64,000 nt of DNA. Origin: an uncultured Eubacteriales bacterium (GTDB lineage: Bacteria > Bacillota > Clostridia > Lachnospirales > Lachnospiraceae). Positions 16,404 through 25,532 of this stretch are shown here, piece by piece. A program made the translations under genes and the position numbers. Under the pieces are notes generated by a model. It was not told the DNA's origin, ran no database searches, and saw nothing but the letters and a program-made list of their open reading frames with translations. Positions within the stretch are counted from its first letter, which is position 1. Each line of letters opens with the position of its first letter. The stretch is taken from NCBI GenBank assembly GCA_949294665.1, contig CASFID010000067.1, positions 1 to 64,000 on the forward strand. The letters are read 5' to 3'.

Positions 16404-17342
16404 ATGGGGCAGGGAGCAGAGAGAACAGAGTATCATTTTATCGTGAATCCGAAAGCGCGTTCCGGTATGGGAGAGATGATCTGGAAAAGCATTGAGCCGG
16501 AACTGAAGAAACGGCGGATCGCATATAAGCGTTATCTGACTGTATGCCGGCATCATGCGGAAAAGATAGCTGAGGACATAACATCGGACGGGAAGGAGCA
16601 TACTCTGGCAGTGCTTGGCGGAGACGGGACCGTAAATGAAGTCATAAACGGGATCCGGGATCTGGAGAAGGTGACGCTGGGCTATATACCGATCGGATCG
16701 AGCAATGACTTTGCCCGTGGTCTGGGTATTGCAAAAGATCCCAAAACGGCTCTGGAGCATGTGCTGCATCCAGAAAAAGTCCTTCGGGTAGACGTCGGTA
16801 CGCTCGAACGGCCGGGAGGAAAAAGACGTTTTATCGTAAGCGCCGGGATAGGATTTGACGCCGCCGTGTGCCATGAGGTATGCGTGTCATGGTGGAAAAC
16901 CGTCCTGAACAGGATAGGACTCGGCAAGCTCAGTTATGCTGCGGTCGCACTGGACCGTCTGAAGAAGGACCGCCCTGTGCGGCTCGAACTTACGCTGTCA
17001 GATGGCAGCAGGCAGATTTTTGAAAATACATATTTCGCGGCGTTTATGAATCTGCCGTATGAGGGCGGCGGCTTTCAGTTCTGCCCACAGGCAACGCCCT
17101 GCGACGGACTGCTGGACGTGGCTGTCCTGTATGACATATCGGTGCCTAAGATACTTTTCCTTCTGCCGCTGGCGTATTTTGGCAGACATATCTTTTTCCG
17201 GGGGATTTCGATACAGAAGTGCAGAGCGGCAAAGGTCTGCGCAGGGAAGGCGCTTCCCCTTCACACTGACGGCGAACCGGGCTTTCCGCGGAAGAATATC
17301 AGGGTAAGCGTCATGGATAAAAGACTGAAAGTCATTCTGTGA
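16404..17342 (+). CDS. Diacylglycerol/lipid kinase (DagK/YegS family)
   Basis: These enzymes phosphorylate diacylglycerol or related lipids with ATP and return them to phospholipid synthesis. The 312-residue product shows the nucleotide loop GGDGTVNEV (72-80), the GSSNDFARGL motif (98-107), and a C-terminal beta-sandwich with HTDGEPG near the end. Its start has GAGAGAGG upstream. A PAP2-type phosphatase gene lies downstream behind its own promoter, which fits a phosphatidate/diacylglycerol cycle. Confidence 0.9.
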   Translation: MGQGAERTEYHFIVNPKARSGMGEMIWKSIEPELKKRRIAYKRYLTVCRHHAEKIAEDITSDGKEHTLAVLGGDGTVNEVINGIRDLEKVTLGYIPIGSSNDFARGLGIAKDPKTALEHVLHPEKVLRVDVGTLERPGGKRRFIVSAGIGFDAAVCHEVCVSWWKTVLNRIGLGKLSYAAVALDRLKKDRPVRLELTLSDGSRQIFENTYFAAFMNLPYEGGGFQFCPQATPCDGLLDVAVLYDISVPKILFLLPLAYFGRHIFFRGISIQKCRAAKVCAGKALPLHTDGEPGFPRKNIRVSVMDKRLKVIL

Positions 17343-17392
17343 CGGCAGATTCTTAAGATTGAAAAGATTTGCTAAATGTTTTGTGAAGACAG

Positions 17393-17421
17393 TTGTTGAC
17401 CGTATGAAATCGTGCTATAAT
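17393..17421 (+). promoter_or_regulatory. Promoter of the PAP2 gene
   Basis: TTGTTG (17393-17398) and TATAAT (17416-17421) are spaced by 17 bases, with a perfect -10 element. Its position rules out the longer upstream start for the PAP2 gene. Confidence 0.65.
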
Positions 17422-17499
17422 CGATGCGGATTGAGACAATATCAAATACAGACCGGGGAAATAAAAAGCAGACAGAACTGTATTCAAAGGGGCATCGTT

Positions 17500-18177
17500 A
17501 TGAAAGCAAAGAGCAGAATTGCAGAACTGATCAGAAAATATAAACATGCATGGGTGTTCTTGTATATTTTTATCTATATGCCATGGTTCATGTTTCTTGA
17601 GAAGCATGTGACCACGCGTTACCATGTGATCCAGATCAGGCTGGATGAGCATATTCCGTTTATCGAATATTTCATCGTTCCTTATCTTATGTGGTTCGTA
17701 TTTATTATCGCGGTATTTCTGTACTTTTTCTTTACAGACGTGCCGGGATTTTATAAAATGGCTAAATTTATGTTCACGGGAATGACGATTTTTCTTATTA
17801 TATCGACTTTGTTCCCCAACGGGCAGGATCTCAGGCCGGTCGTGTTTGAGCGCGATAATATTTTCGTAGATATGGTCAGGACCTTGTACCGCGCGGATAC
17901 ATGTACCAATGTATTTCCAAGCCTGCATGTGTTCAATTCACTGAGCGCATGTATTGCGATCAGCGAGAGCGATGCTCTTAGAAAGCGCAGAGGCGTATGT
18001 ATCGGAGCGTATATTCTGGCCGGCCTTATCATACTGGCTACTGTGTTCCTGAAACAGCATTCTGTGCTTGATGTGCTGGGAGCAAGCGTGATGGCGTACG
18101 TTCTCTACCAGTTCGTATATGCGCCGCAGAAGCGCCGTATGCCGAAATATGCGCGGCAGAAACGGCCGGTACTGTAG
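17500..18177 (+). CDS. PAP2-family membrane phosphatase
   Basis: This 225-residue protein has about five to six membrane spans and the PAP2/phosphatidate phosphatase motifs PSLH (130-133) and KQH...D (175-181), which supply the nucleophilic histidine region on the outer face. Such enzymes dephosphorylate phosphatidate, undecaprenyl diphosphate or other lipid phosphates. The start at MKAKSRIAEL is preferred because AAAGGGG lies upstream and a promoter overlaps the alternative earlier start. The last residues are very basic (KRRMPKYARQKR). Confidence 0.85.
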   Translation: MKAKSRIAELIRKYKHAWVFLYIFIYMPWFMFLEKHVTTRYHVIQIRLDEHIPFIEYFIVPYLMWFVFIIAVFLYFFFTDVPGFYKMAKFMFTGMTIFLIISTLFPNGQDLRPVVFERDNIFVDMVRTLYRADTCTNVFPSLHVFNSLSACIAISESDALRKRRGVCIGAYILAGLIILATVFLKQHSVLDVLGASVMAYVLYQFVYAPQKRRMPKYARQKRPVL

Positions 18178-18208
18178 AATATAAGTAAACAGATCAGGAG
18201 GAAGAAGA

Positions 18209-19297
18209 ATGAAGAAGATCATGCTTACCGGAGACCGTCCTACCGGAAAACTTCACGTCGGACATTACGTGGGTTCTCTCAGACGGCGGGTGGAGCTTCA
18301 GAATACAGGAGACTTTGACGATATATTTATCATGATAGCGGATGCTCAGGCCCTGACCGACAATGCGGACAATCCCGAGAAAGTACGTCAGAATATCATA
18401 GAGGTGGCGCTGGATTATCTTGCGTGCGGACTTGATCCGGAAAAATCCACTCTGCTGATCCAGTCCCAGATACCGGAACTGTGCGAACTGTCGTTTTATT
18501 ATATGAATCTGGTGACAGTATCCAGACTCCAGCGCAATCCGACGGTGAAATCTGAGATCCAGATGCGCAATTTCGAGGCGAGCATCCCGGTCGGGTTCTT
18601 TACCTATCCGATCAGTCAGGCGGCAGATATCACTGCGTTTAAGGCAACGGTCGTGCCTGTAGGCGAGGACCAGATGCCGATGCTTGAGCAGACAAAAGAG
18701 ATCGTTCACAAGTTTAATTCCGTCTATGGGGAGACGCTCGTGGAGCCGAAGATCCTTCTGCCGGACAACGAGGCGTGCATGCGTCTTCCAGGCACAGACG
18801 GTAAGGCCAAGATGAGCAAGTCTCTGAATAACTGTATCTATCTGTCGGAGGAGCCGGAGGATATCAAGAAGAAGGTATTCAGTATGTTTACCGATCCGAC
18901 ACATATCCGTATCGAAGATCCGGGCAAACTGGAGGGCAATACGGTATTCACCTATCTGGACGCATTCTGCAGACCGGAATATTTTCCGGAGTTCCTGCCC
19001 GAGTATTCCGGGCTTGATGAACTGAAAGACCACTATAAGAGGGGCGGTCTTGGGGATATGAAGGTAAAGCGGTTCCTCAATAATGTGCTCCAGGCGGAAC
19101 TTGAGCCGATCCGTACCCGCAGAAAAGAGTGGCAGAAAGACATACCCGCTGTTTATGAGATCCTGAGAAAGGGAAGTGAGAAAGCTGAGAAAGTCGCTGC
19201 AGAAACACTGAAAGACGTCAAGTCGGCGATGAAGATCAACTATTTCGATGACGAAGAATTGATCAGGATGCAGACGGCGAAATATACAGAAGAATAA
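18209..19297 (+). CDS. trpS: Tryptophanyl-tRNA synthetase
   Basis: TrpRS charges tRNA-Trp. The 362-residue class I synthetase has the HIGH-like motif TGDRPTGKLHVGHY (7-20) and KMSKS (201-205). The ribosome site AGGAGGAAG precedes the ATG. There is no room for a T-box leader in the 31-base gap upstream, so it is probably read from the PAP2 promoter. A hairpin terminator follows. Confidence 0.97.
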   Translation: MKKIMLTGDRPTGKLHVGHYVGSLRRRVELQNTGDFDDIFIMIADAQALTDNADNPEKVRQNIIEVALDYLACGLDPEKSTLLIQSQIPELCELSFYYMNLVTVSRLQRNPTVKSEIQMRNFEASIPVGFFTYPISQAADITAFKATVVPVGEDQMPMLEQTKEIVHKFNSVYGETLVEPKILLPDNEACMRLPGTDGKAKMSKSLNNCIYLSEEPEDIKKKVFSMFTDPTHIRIEDPGKLEGNTVFTYLDAFCRPEYFPEFLPEYSGLDELKDHYKRGGLGDMKVKRFLNNVLQAELEPIRTRRKEWQKDIPAVYEILRKGSEKAEKVAAETLKDVKSAMKINYFDDEELIRMQTAKYTEE

Positions 19298-19332
19298 GTT
19301 CCGTATGGAAATCCCTCATATGGACAGAACGT

Positions 19333-19365
19333 GGCTGCCGCAGCAGATTCATCAGTGCGGCAGCC
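19333..19365 (+). terminator. Terminator after trpS
   Basis: GGCTGCCGCA pairs perfectly with TGCGGCAGCC, and the stem is followed by a T-rich tail (GCATTTTAATT). It lies 35 bases past the trpS stop. Confidence 0.8.
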
Positions 19366-19397
19366 GCATTTTAATTGTGAGGGCGGAAATATCGTAC

Positions 19398-19430
19398 AAA
19401 AATAAAAGAGCATCCCGACAGGAATGCTCT
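19398..19430 (-). terminator. Terminator of tRNA-Arg
   Basis: On the minus strand AGAGCAT pairs with ATGCTCT and is followed by a T-rich tract, starting seven bases beyond the 3' end of the tRNA. Confidence 0.8.
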
Positions 19431-19436
19431 CGTTTA

Positions 19437-19510
19437 CGTGCGATAGAAGATTCGAACTCCCGACCTTCTGGTCCGTAGCCAGACGCTCTATCCAGCTGAG
19501 CTAATCGCAC
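19437..19510 (-). tRNA. tRNA-Arg (anticodon ACG)
   Basis: The minus strand folds into a cloverleaf. The acceptor arms are GTGCGAT and ATCGCAC, and the D arm contains AGCTCAGCTGGATAGAGC. The anticodon stem is TCTGG/CCAGA around CTACGGA (anticodon ACG, read as inosine-CG), and the T loop is TTCGAAT. CCA is not encoded. A terminator follows directly. Confidence 0.95.
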
Positions 19511-19653
19511 ATACCATATCTGCTGTTTCGCTCACAGCATGGAATATTATAGTATACTTTCTTTCGGGTGTCAATATTTTTTCCAAAAAATTTGTTTCTG
19601 GGTTCTGTGAGCGGCTGTCAGGCGTGAGCCGCATCTGAGCCTGTCCGGAAGTG

Positions 19654-20544
19654 TCAGCCATCCAGTATATGTCGCATATCTTCCGGGAGCGGAGCCGTGA
19701 ACTCCATGGGTTTCCCGGTAACAGGATGGGAAAATGCCAGACGGTATGAGTGCAGCGCCTGGCGGCTGATGTACTCCATATCGGGATTATAGAGGTAGTC
19801 TCCGACAAGAGGATGACCGATGTATTTCATATGAACGCGGATCTGATGCGTGCGCCCTGTCTCCAGAACGAGAGAGACGAGACTGTGTCCGTTTCGCTCC
19901 GTTACGAGGCGGTAATGAGTGACTGCATGTTCGCCTGTCTCAAAGTCGACTTTACGCTCGATCAGTGAGCTTCCTGTCCTTCCCACAGGGGCGTCTATCG
20001 TTCCTTCCGGCGGATCAGGAGCGCCTCGCACGACGGCAAGATATTCCCGCGTGATATCATGCCGTACACACATTCCCGAGAGAATGCTGGAACTTACCAT
20101 GTGCTTGGCGATCACGGTCAGGCCGGAAGTATCCCTGTCCAGACGGTTCGTACACCGGAAGATGAAAGGCTTTCCCTGTTCCTGATAGTAGTACATAAGC
20201 GCGTTGGCAAGGGAATTGCGGTAGTTGTTCAATGACGGGTGGATGGGCATTCCGGCGGGCTTGTTCACTACGAGGATATCCTCGTCCTCAAAAACGATGT
20301 CCAGCGGAAGCTCCTCTGCCGGGATATGCGGGGACGAAGCTGTCTCCTGAATATGGACGGTAAGCGTATCCCCGGCCGAGAGCGGCGTGCGCATATAGGA
20401 CCAGGTCCCGTTTCGCAGGATGCTCCGGGGCATCTTTTTAAGCTGCGTCAGATTCTGATATGAATAGCCGCGGCGGCGCAGATACTGTTCGATGCGCAGG
20501 CCGTCGGAACTGTTGTCAATGTGGTAGGTGATCGTACGTTCCAT
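19654..20544 (-). CDS. RluA-family pseudouridine synthase
   Basis: These enzymes isomerise uridines in rRNA or tRNA. The 296-residue product has an S4-like N-terminal domain and the RluA catalytic motif NRLDRDTSGL with D136. It also has the downstream ETGRTHQIRVHMKYIGHPLV signature. The ribosome site ACAGGAG precedes the ATG. The exact target uridine cannot be read from sequence (RluC/RluD-type is most common). It stands alone on the minus strand between tRNA-Arg and the divergent tex gene. Confidence 0.93.
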   Translation of the reverse strand: MERTITYHIDNSSDGLRIEQYLRRRGYSYQNLTQLKKMPRSILRNGTWSYMRTPLSAGDTLTVHIQETASSPHIPAEELPLDIVFEDEDILVVNKPAGMPIHPSLNNYRNSLANALMYYYQEQGKPFIFRCTNRLDRDTSGLTVIAKHMVSSSILSGMCVRHDITREYLAVVRGAPDPPEGTIDAPVGRTGSSLIERKVDFETGEHAVTHYRLVTERNGHSLVSLVLETGRTHQIRVHMKYIGHPLVGDYLYNPDMEYISRQALHSYRLAFSHPVTGKPMEFTAPLPEDMRHILDG

Positions 20545-20571
20545 AAAGACACTCCTGTAAATGTTAATGAT

Positions 20572-20600
20572 ATTTTGCAGAACTGAGAGGAGAATGTCAA
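20572..20600 (-). promoter_or_regulatory. Promoter of the pseudouridine synthase gene
   Basis: On the minus strand TTGACA and CAAAAT are 17 bases apart, ending 28 bases before the start codon. The -35 is perfect, the -10 moderate. Confidence 0.55.
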
Positions 20601-20734
20601 CACACTGTCGACGTCTTTTTTATAAATATGCCGCTTTTTTCCGGGAGCGGAACGTGGTAAGATAGGGGAGGAGAAAAATTGGATCAAAAGATACAATGGA
20701 TCATTGCAAAAAAAGACAGAGAGGACACTGACAG

Positions 20735-22888
20735 ATGGATATTAATCAGAAACTGACCGGAGAAATAGGAGTAAAACAATGGCAGATCGACGCCGCTGTG
20801 AAACTGATCGATGAGGGGAACACGATCCCATTTATCTCAAGATACAGAAAAGAGGCCACGGGTTCTCTGAACGACGAGCAGCTCAGAAAGCTTCATGAAC
20901 GTCTGGTATATCTGCGCAATCTTGAGGAAAAGAAAGCGCAGGTGATCTCCAGCATTGAAGAGCAGGGGAAGATGACGGAAGAACTTCGACGGAAGATACT
21001 GGAAGCGGAGACGCAGGTGACGGTAGAGGACCTGTACCGTCCGTACCGGCCGAAAAGGAGAACCCGAGCTACGATCGCAAAAGAAAAAGGGCTGGAGCCG
21101 CTGGCGGTCCTTATCATGCTCCAGGAGACAGGAGAGCCTTTGGAGCAGACGGCAGAGCAGTATGTGTCGCAGGAAAAAGAAATAAATACCGCGGCGGACG
21201 CCGTTGCAGGCGCAAAAGATATCATCGCCGAGATGATTTCCGATCATGCCGATTACAGGAGCTGGATCCGAAAAACCACAATAAAAAAGGGGAAAGTCAT
21301 ATCTGCAGCGAAAGATCCCGAGGCAGAATCCGTATACGAGATGTACTATGAGTTTGAAGAGCCTGTGGGGAAAATGGCAGGACACAGGATCCTTGCCTTA
21401 AACCGCGGTGAGAAGGAGAAGTTCCTGACTGTGAAGATCGAGGCGCCAGAGGAGGATATCCTGAATTATCTGGAGAAGAAGACGATACATAAGAATAATC
21501 CGTACACGACGCCGGCGCTTAAAGAAGCGGTTGAGGACAGCTACCGCCGTCTGATCGCTCCGGCTATCGAGAGGGAGATCAGAAACGAACTGACAGAGAA
21601 GGCAGAGGACGGAGCGATCGAAGTATTTGGGAAAAACCTTCATCAGCTTCTCATGCAGCCTCCGATCGCAGGAAAGGTCGTGCTCGGGTGGGATCCGGCG
21701 TTCCGTACAGGCTGTAAGCTGGCGGTGGTAGATCCCACGGGCAAAGTGATCGGCACGACAGTCATCTATCCGACCGCGCCGACAACGCCGCAGAAGATCA
21801 AGGCAAGTAAAGATCTCTTAAAGAAAATCATACCGAAATATCATATCTCGCTTATTTCTCTGGGGAACGGAACGGCCTCAAGAGAGTCCGAGCAGTTCAT
21901 CGTCGAGCTGCTCAAAGAGATCCCGGAAGAGAACGTGCAGTATGTGATCGTAAACGAAGCGGGAGCCTCGGTTTACTCTGCCAGCAAGCTGGCAAGCGAA
22001 GAATTCCCGGAATTTGACGTGGGACAAAGAAGCGCGGCTTCTATTGCAAGAAGGCTCCAGGATCCCCTTGCCGAGCTGGTGAAGATAGATCCGAAGTCTA
22101 TCGGCGTAGGACAGTACCAGCATGATATGAACCAGAAGAAATTAGGCGAATCGCTGAGCGGCGTGGTGGAAGACTGCGTGAATAAAGTGGGAGTGGATCT
22201 CAACACGGCGTCCGCTCCGCTGCTTGCGTACATTTCCGGAATCAGCAGCGCGATCGCGAAAAATATCGTGACATACCGGGAAGAACACGGCCGGTTCACA
22301 GACCGCAGACAGCTGTTGAAAGTGCCGAAGCTCGGGCCGAAAGCGTATGAACAGTGTGCCGGCTTTATGCGGATCCAGGGAGGCGTCAATCCTCTGGACG
22401 AGACCGGCGTGCATCCGGAGTCCTATGACGCGGCAGAGAAACTGCTTCAACGACAGGGATTTAAGCCGGAAGATATAACAGGACATCGTCTGGCCGGACT
22501 GTCTCTCACGGTCAAAGACTATGGAAAACTGGCAGAAGAACTGGGGATCGGCGAGATCACACTGAGAGATATCGTGAAAGAACTCGAGAAACCGGCGCGA
22601 GATCCCCGCGACGAGATGCCGAAGCCTATCCTGCGCACGGACGTCCTGGAGATGAAAGACTTAAAAGAAGGGATGGTCCTTAAGGGGACGGTGAGAAACG
22701 TCATTGATTTCGGCGTGTTCGTCGACATAGGGGTACACCAGGACGGCCTCGTGCATATCTCACAGATCACAGACCGATACATCAGGCATCCGCTGGAAGT
22801 CGTGAGCGTAGGAGATATCGTCGATGTGAAAGTCATGAGCGTAGATCTGAAGAGAAAAAGGATCCAGCTTACGATGAGAGGAGTCTGA
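20735..22888 (+). CDS. tex: Tex-family RNA-binding transcription accessory protein
   Basis: Tex proteins bind nucleic acid and influence transcription. The 717-residue product has the N-terminal helical Tex region (IPFISRYRKEATGSLNDEQL), a YqgF-like RNase-H fold (VLGWDPAFRTGCKLAVVD), helix-hairpin-helix repeats (LNTASAPLLAYISGISSAIA) and a C-terminal S1 domain (about 645-715, MVLKGTVRNVIDFGVFVDIG). This is the full standard architecture. It converges on a HAD gene only 19 bases downstream. Confidence 0.96.
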   Translation: MDINQKLTGEIGVKQWQIDAAVKLIDEGNTIPFISRYRKEATGSLNDEQLRKLHERLVYLRNLEEKKAQVISSIEEQGKMTEELRRKILEAETQVTVEDLYRPYRPKRRTRATIAKEKGLEPLAVLIMLQETGEPLEQTAEQYVSQEKEINTAADAVAGAKDIIAEMISDHADYRSWIRKTTIKKGKVISAAKDPEAESVYEMYYEFEEPVGKMAGHRILALNRGEKEKFLTVKIEAPEEDILNYLEKKTIHKNNPYTTPALKEAVEDSYRRLIAPAIEREIRNELTEKAEDGAIEVFGKNLHQLLMQPPIAGKVVLGWDPAFRTGCKLAVVDPTGKVIGTTVIYPTAPTTPQKIKASKDLLKKIIPKYHISLISLGNGTASRESEQFIVELLKEIPEENVQYVIVNEAGASVYSASKLASEEFPEFDVGQRSAASIARRLQDPLAELVKIDPKSIGVGQYQHDMNQKKLGESLSGVVEDCVNKVGVDLNTASAPLLAYISGISSAIAKNIVTYREEHGRFTDRRQLLKVPKLGPKAYEQCAGFMRIQGGVNPLDETGVHPESYDAAEKLLQRQGFKPEDITGHRLAGLSLTVKDYGKLAEELGIGEITLRDIVKELEKPARDPRDEMPKPILRTDVLEMKDLKEGMVLKGTVRNVIDFGVFVDIGVHQDGLVHISQITDRYIRHPLEVVSVGDIVDVKVMSVDLKRKRIQLTMRGV

Positions 22889-22907
22889 AGGACGAGCCGG
22901 AGTCTCC

Positions 22908-23534
22908 TCATTGAAATAATATCCTGCTCAGTTCGTCAGGAGTCCCGGGATAATAGTCCGCCGGGATTTCCGGCGGATCGCAGGCTCCCCAGACTGCAAG
23001 AGCAGAGTCCGTGCCGGCGGCAGACGCGCATTCCATATCGTGGCGGGTGTCGCCTACAAAGAGTATGGAGCTCTTGCCGGCTCCGGTCATTTCTATGTAT
23101 TTCAGAAGTGAATCGGGAGCCGGTTTCGGGTGGACGACGTCGTCGGAACAGATGACAGCCGAAAAATACTGCCGGAGCGGGATGAGATCAAAGATGAGAT
23201 CCAGTTCTTCGCGCGTGCGCGAGGTGATGATCCCCATATGACAGCCCGAGTTTTTCAGCTGATCAAGCAGTTCCTGTATACCCTCGAAAATATAGAACAT
23301 ATCGGTGTATTTCTTTTCGTTTTCTATCCAGACCGCAAGTGTGGCGTCCGGATCTTTCACCTTGAGACGTTCCAGTGTGACGACTGACGGGCAGGCAAGG
23401 GAGAATGTGAGATCACTGATCTCGTATGCAAGACCGTCAGTGGTCCTCAGAGCGTCCCGAAGAGCTGTGAGGATATTCTGCGCTGTGTTTATAAGTGTCC
23501 CGTCGACGTCAAATACAACGTGTTTATATTTCAT
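22908..23534 (-). CDS. HAD-family phosphatase, phosphoglycolate phosphatase-like
   Basis: The 208-residue product has motif I VVFDVDGTLINT (D9, D11), a helical cap, motif II IITSRTREE and motif III/IV HPKPAPDSL with FVGDTRHDMECA. This matches subfamily IA phosphatases such as Gph. Substrates in this group are small phosphate esters; the specific one is unknown. It is transcribed alone on the minus strand from a promoter about 120 bases upstream. Confidence 0.88.
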   Translation of the reverse strand: MKYKHVVFDVDGTLINTAQNILTALRDALRTTDGLAYEISDLTFSLACPSVVTLERLKVKDPDATLAVWIENEKKYTDMFYIFEGIQELLDQLKNSGCHMGIITSRTREELDLIFDLIPLRQYFSAVICSDDVVHPKPAPDSLLKYIEMTGAGKSSILFVGDTRHDMECASAAGTDSALAVWGACDPPEIPADYYPGTPDELSRILFQ

Positions 23535-23848
23535 GGAAATCTCCTGTCTGCCGCCTGTATCGTTCCATCTTCTTCCCTTTTGTTCCTGTGCCGGTACTTC
23601 TCCATGCGGGCTCTCAGGATCCGCAGGAAAGAGAAAAAGGCGGCATTGTTTTTACGCTATTATAGCAGGTGCGCTTTGCGGAGTAAATAATTTACATAGA
23701 ACAAAAATTTGAGGATCTGCGCGTCTCTCCCTTGACATTGTTGAAAATAGTTGTTATATTACAAATAGAACAATATGCTTTGAAAGTATGTCCATTTGAT
23801 GGGTGTTCTGTTTACAGGAGATAGAAATGAAGCAGGAGGGTGATCATA
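23535..23848. promoter_or_regulatory. Divergent promoter region between HAD and DnaJ-like genes
   Basis: This 314-base gap has two promoters. On the minus strand TTTACT (23682-23687) and an extended TGC-TATAAT (23659-23664) are 17 bases apart and serve the HAD gene. On the plus strand TTGACA (23732-23737) and TATATT (23755-23760), also 17 apart, serve the DnaJ-like gene. No CIRCE-like heat-shock repeat was recognised. Confidence 0.7.
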
Positions 23849-24892
23849 ATGTCAGAAAAAAGGGATTATTATGATGTGCTGGGAGTTGGCAGAAATGCTG
23901 ACGAGGCGCAGATTAAAAAAGCATATCGCAGACTTGCAAAGAAGTATCACCCGGATACGAATGCAGGGAATGCAGATGCGGAGCAGAAATTTAAAGAGGT
24001 AACAGAGGCGTACGACGTCCTGAGTGATAAAGAAAAGAGAAAAATGTATGATCAGTTTGGCCATGCCGCGTTTGATCAGAGCGGCGCAGGCGGCCCGGGC
24101 GGAGGCGGATACTGGAAGTCATACGGCGGTCCTCAGAGCGGATATCAGGAGTATCATTTTGAGGGCGGCGACATGGACGACATGTTCCGTGATATCTTCG
24201 GCGATATTTTCCATCATGCCGGCAGCGGCAGTGCAGGCGGCAGTTACGGATATCACAGCAGGACTTCGCATGGCGGTTACGGCGCTTCGGGAAGCGGTTT
24301 CGGCGGCTTTGACGGATTCCAGAGCGGAGGCTTCCGGCAGAGAGGCTCAGACGTCCGGGCAGATGTCACCGTCGGATTTGACGAGGCTGCGTTTGGCTGC
24401 GACAAGGTGATCCGTCTGCAGGATCTGTCCGCGTCAAACGGCGGCATACAGTCCCTGCAGGTTCATATTCCGGCCGGCATTGACACAGGCAAGTCCATCC
24501 GGCTTAAAGGCAAAGGGATGCCCGGGATAAACGGAGGGGAAGCGGGAGATCTGCTGCTGAAGGTAACTGTGGCGGAGAAACCGGGATATGAGCGGAAAGG
24601 CATGGACGTATATACGACAGTCCGCGTTCCCTTTACGACAGCGGTATTCGGCGGAGAGGCCGTGGTAAATACCCTGTATGGAAATGTTCTGTGCAAGATC
24701 GCCGAGGGGACACAGTCAGGCACCAGGATCCGTCTGAGGGGCAAGGGCATTGTTTCCATGAAAGATCCGTCTGTACACGGCGACCAGTACGTGACCGTTC
24801 AGATCGATGTGCCACAGCATCTGAACGCGGCGGCAAAACAGAAGTTAAGAGAGTTTGAGGCGTCATGCAGCGGGAGAGCGAAGACGGCGTAA
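23849..24892 (+). CDS. DnaJ-like co-chaperone without zinc finger (CbpA type)
   Basis: The 347-residue product has an N-terminal J domain with HPD at 34-36 ([10 protein letters not shown]), which stimulates DnaK ATPase. A long Gly/Phe/Ser-rich region follows (about 72-170), then a C-terminal substrate-binding domain ([38 protein letters not shown]). The four CxxCxGxG zinc repeats of DnaJ are absent, so it is a CbpA-type rather than the main DnaJ. The ATG at 23849 has AGGAGG nine bases upstream; an earlier in-frame GTG is too close to that site. Confidence 0.92.
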   Translation: MSEKRDYYDVLGVGRNADEAQIKKAYRRLAKKYHPDTNAGNADAEQKFKEVTEAYDVLSDKEKRKMYDQFGHAAFDQSGAGGPGGGGYWKSYGGPQSGYQEYHFEGGDMDDMFRDIFGDIFHHAGSGSAGGSYGYHSRTSHGGYGASGSGFGGFDGFQSGGFRQRGSDVRADVTVGFDEAAFGCDKVIRLQDLSASNGGIQSLQVHIPAGIDTGKSIRLKGKGMPGINGGEAGDLLLKVTVAEKPGYERKGMDVYTTVRVPFTTAVFGGEAVVNTLYGNVLCKIAEGTQSGTRIRLRGKGIVSMKDPSVHGDQYVTVQIDVPQHLNAAAKQKLREFEASCSGRAKTA

Positions 24893-24913
24893 AGAAGAGC
24901 GGGTAAAAAGATG

Positions 24914-24953
24914 ATCCCTGCCGGAAAACAAATTCGGCAGGGATATTTTTTTT
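24914..24953 (+). terminator. Terminator after the DnaJ-like gene
   Basis: ATCCCTGCCG pairs perfectly with CGGCAGGGAT and is followed by a run of eight T residues, a textbook intrinsic terminator. Confidence 0.93.
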
Positions 24954-24981
24954 GCCGTTTATATTTTTGCCTTTTATTGCG

Positions 24982-25010
24982 TTCGACCTGTGAATTTGTT
25001 ATGATAGAAT
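24982..25010 (+). promoter_or_regulatory. Promoter of rpiB
   Basis: TTCGAC (24982-24987) and TAGAAT (25005-25010) are separated by 17 bases, 73 bases before the rpiB start. Confidence 0.5.
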
Positions 25011-25083
25011 AGCAAGTGAAAAGGCAGAATAGAGAATACAGTGTCTGTACTTACGGCGCTGTGGCAGGGAGAGAGGACTTAAT

Positions 25084-25530
25084 ATGAAAATAGGCATTGG
25101 GAATGACCATTCGGCACTGGAACTTAAGGCGGAGATCATAAGCTTTCTGGAAGAAAAGGGACATGAAGTTGTGAATTATGGGACGGATTCCCAGGAAAGC
25201 TGCGATTATCCGGTCTATGGGGAGATCGTGGCGAAAGCAGTGGCTGCGGGAGAGGTGGACCAGGGGATCCTGATCTGCGGGACAGGACTTGGAATCTCCC
25301 TTGCGGCGAACAAGGTGAAAGGCATCCGCGCTGCAGTGTGCAGCGAGCCGTTTACGGCGAAGATGGCCCGGGCGCATAATAACTGTAATATTCTTGCGTT
25401 CGGCGCGAGAGTCGTGGGGGCGGAGCTGGCGAAGATGATCGTGGATACGTGGCTGAACACAGAATTTGAAGGCGGCCGTCATCAGCGCAGAGTGGACATG
25501 ATCATGGCGATCGAAGATCAAGAGGAGTAG
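25084..25530 (+). CDS. rpiB: Ribose-5-phosphate isomerase B
   Basis: RpiB interconverts ribose 5-phosphate and ribulose 5-phosphate in the pentose phosphate pathway. The 148-residue product shows the RpiB/LacA motifs GNDHSALELK (D8, H9), the active-site cysteine loop CGTGLGISLAANK (C65) and ARAHNN with a conserved histidine. It is one copy of a family that also includes allose- and galactose-6-phosphate isomerases, but the single gene and length favour RpiB. The next gene starts two bases after its stop. Confidence 0.93.
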   Translation: MKIGIGNDHSALELKAEIISFLEEKGHEVVNYGTDSQESCDYPVYGEIVAKAVAAGEVDQGILICGTGLGISLAANKVKGIRAAVCSEPFTAKMARAHNNCNILAFGARVVGAELAKMIVDTWLNTEFEGGRHQRRVDMIMAIEDQEE

Positions 25531-25532
25531 GG

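Noticed and set aside
17359-17499. N-terminal extension of the PAP2 protein from an earlier ATG
   Set aside because: A promoter with TATAAT lies inside the extension, and the downstream ATG has the ribosome site.
18178-18208. T-box leader for trpS
   Set aside because: The gap is only 31 bases and lacks the T-box sequence.
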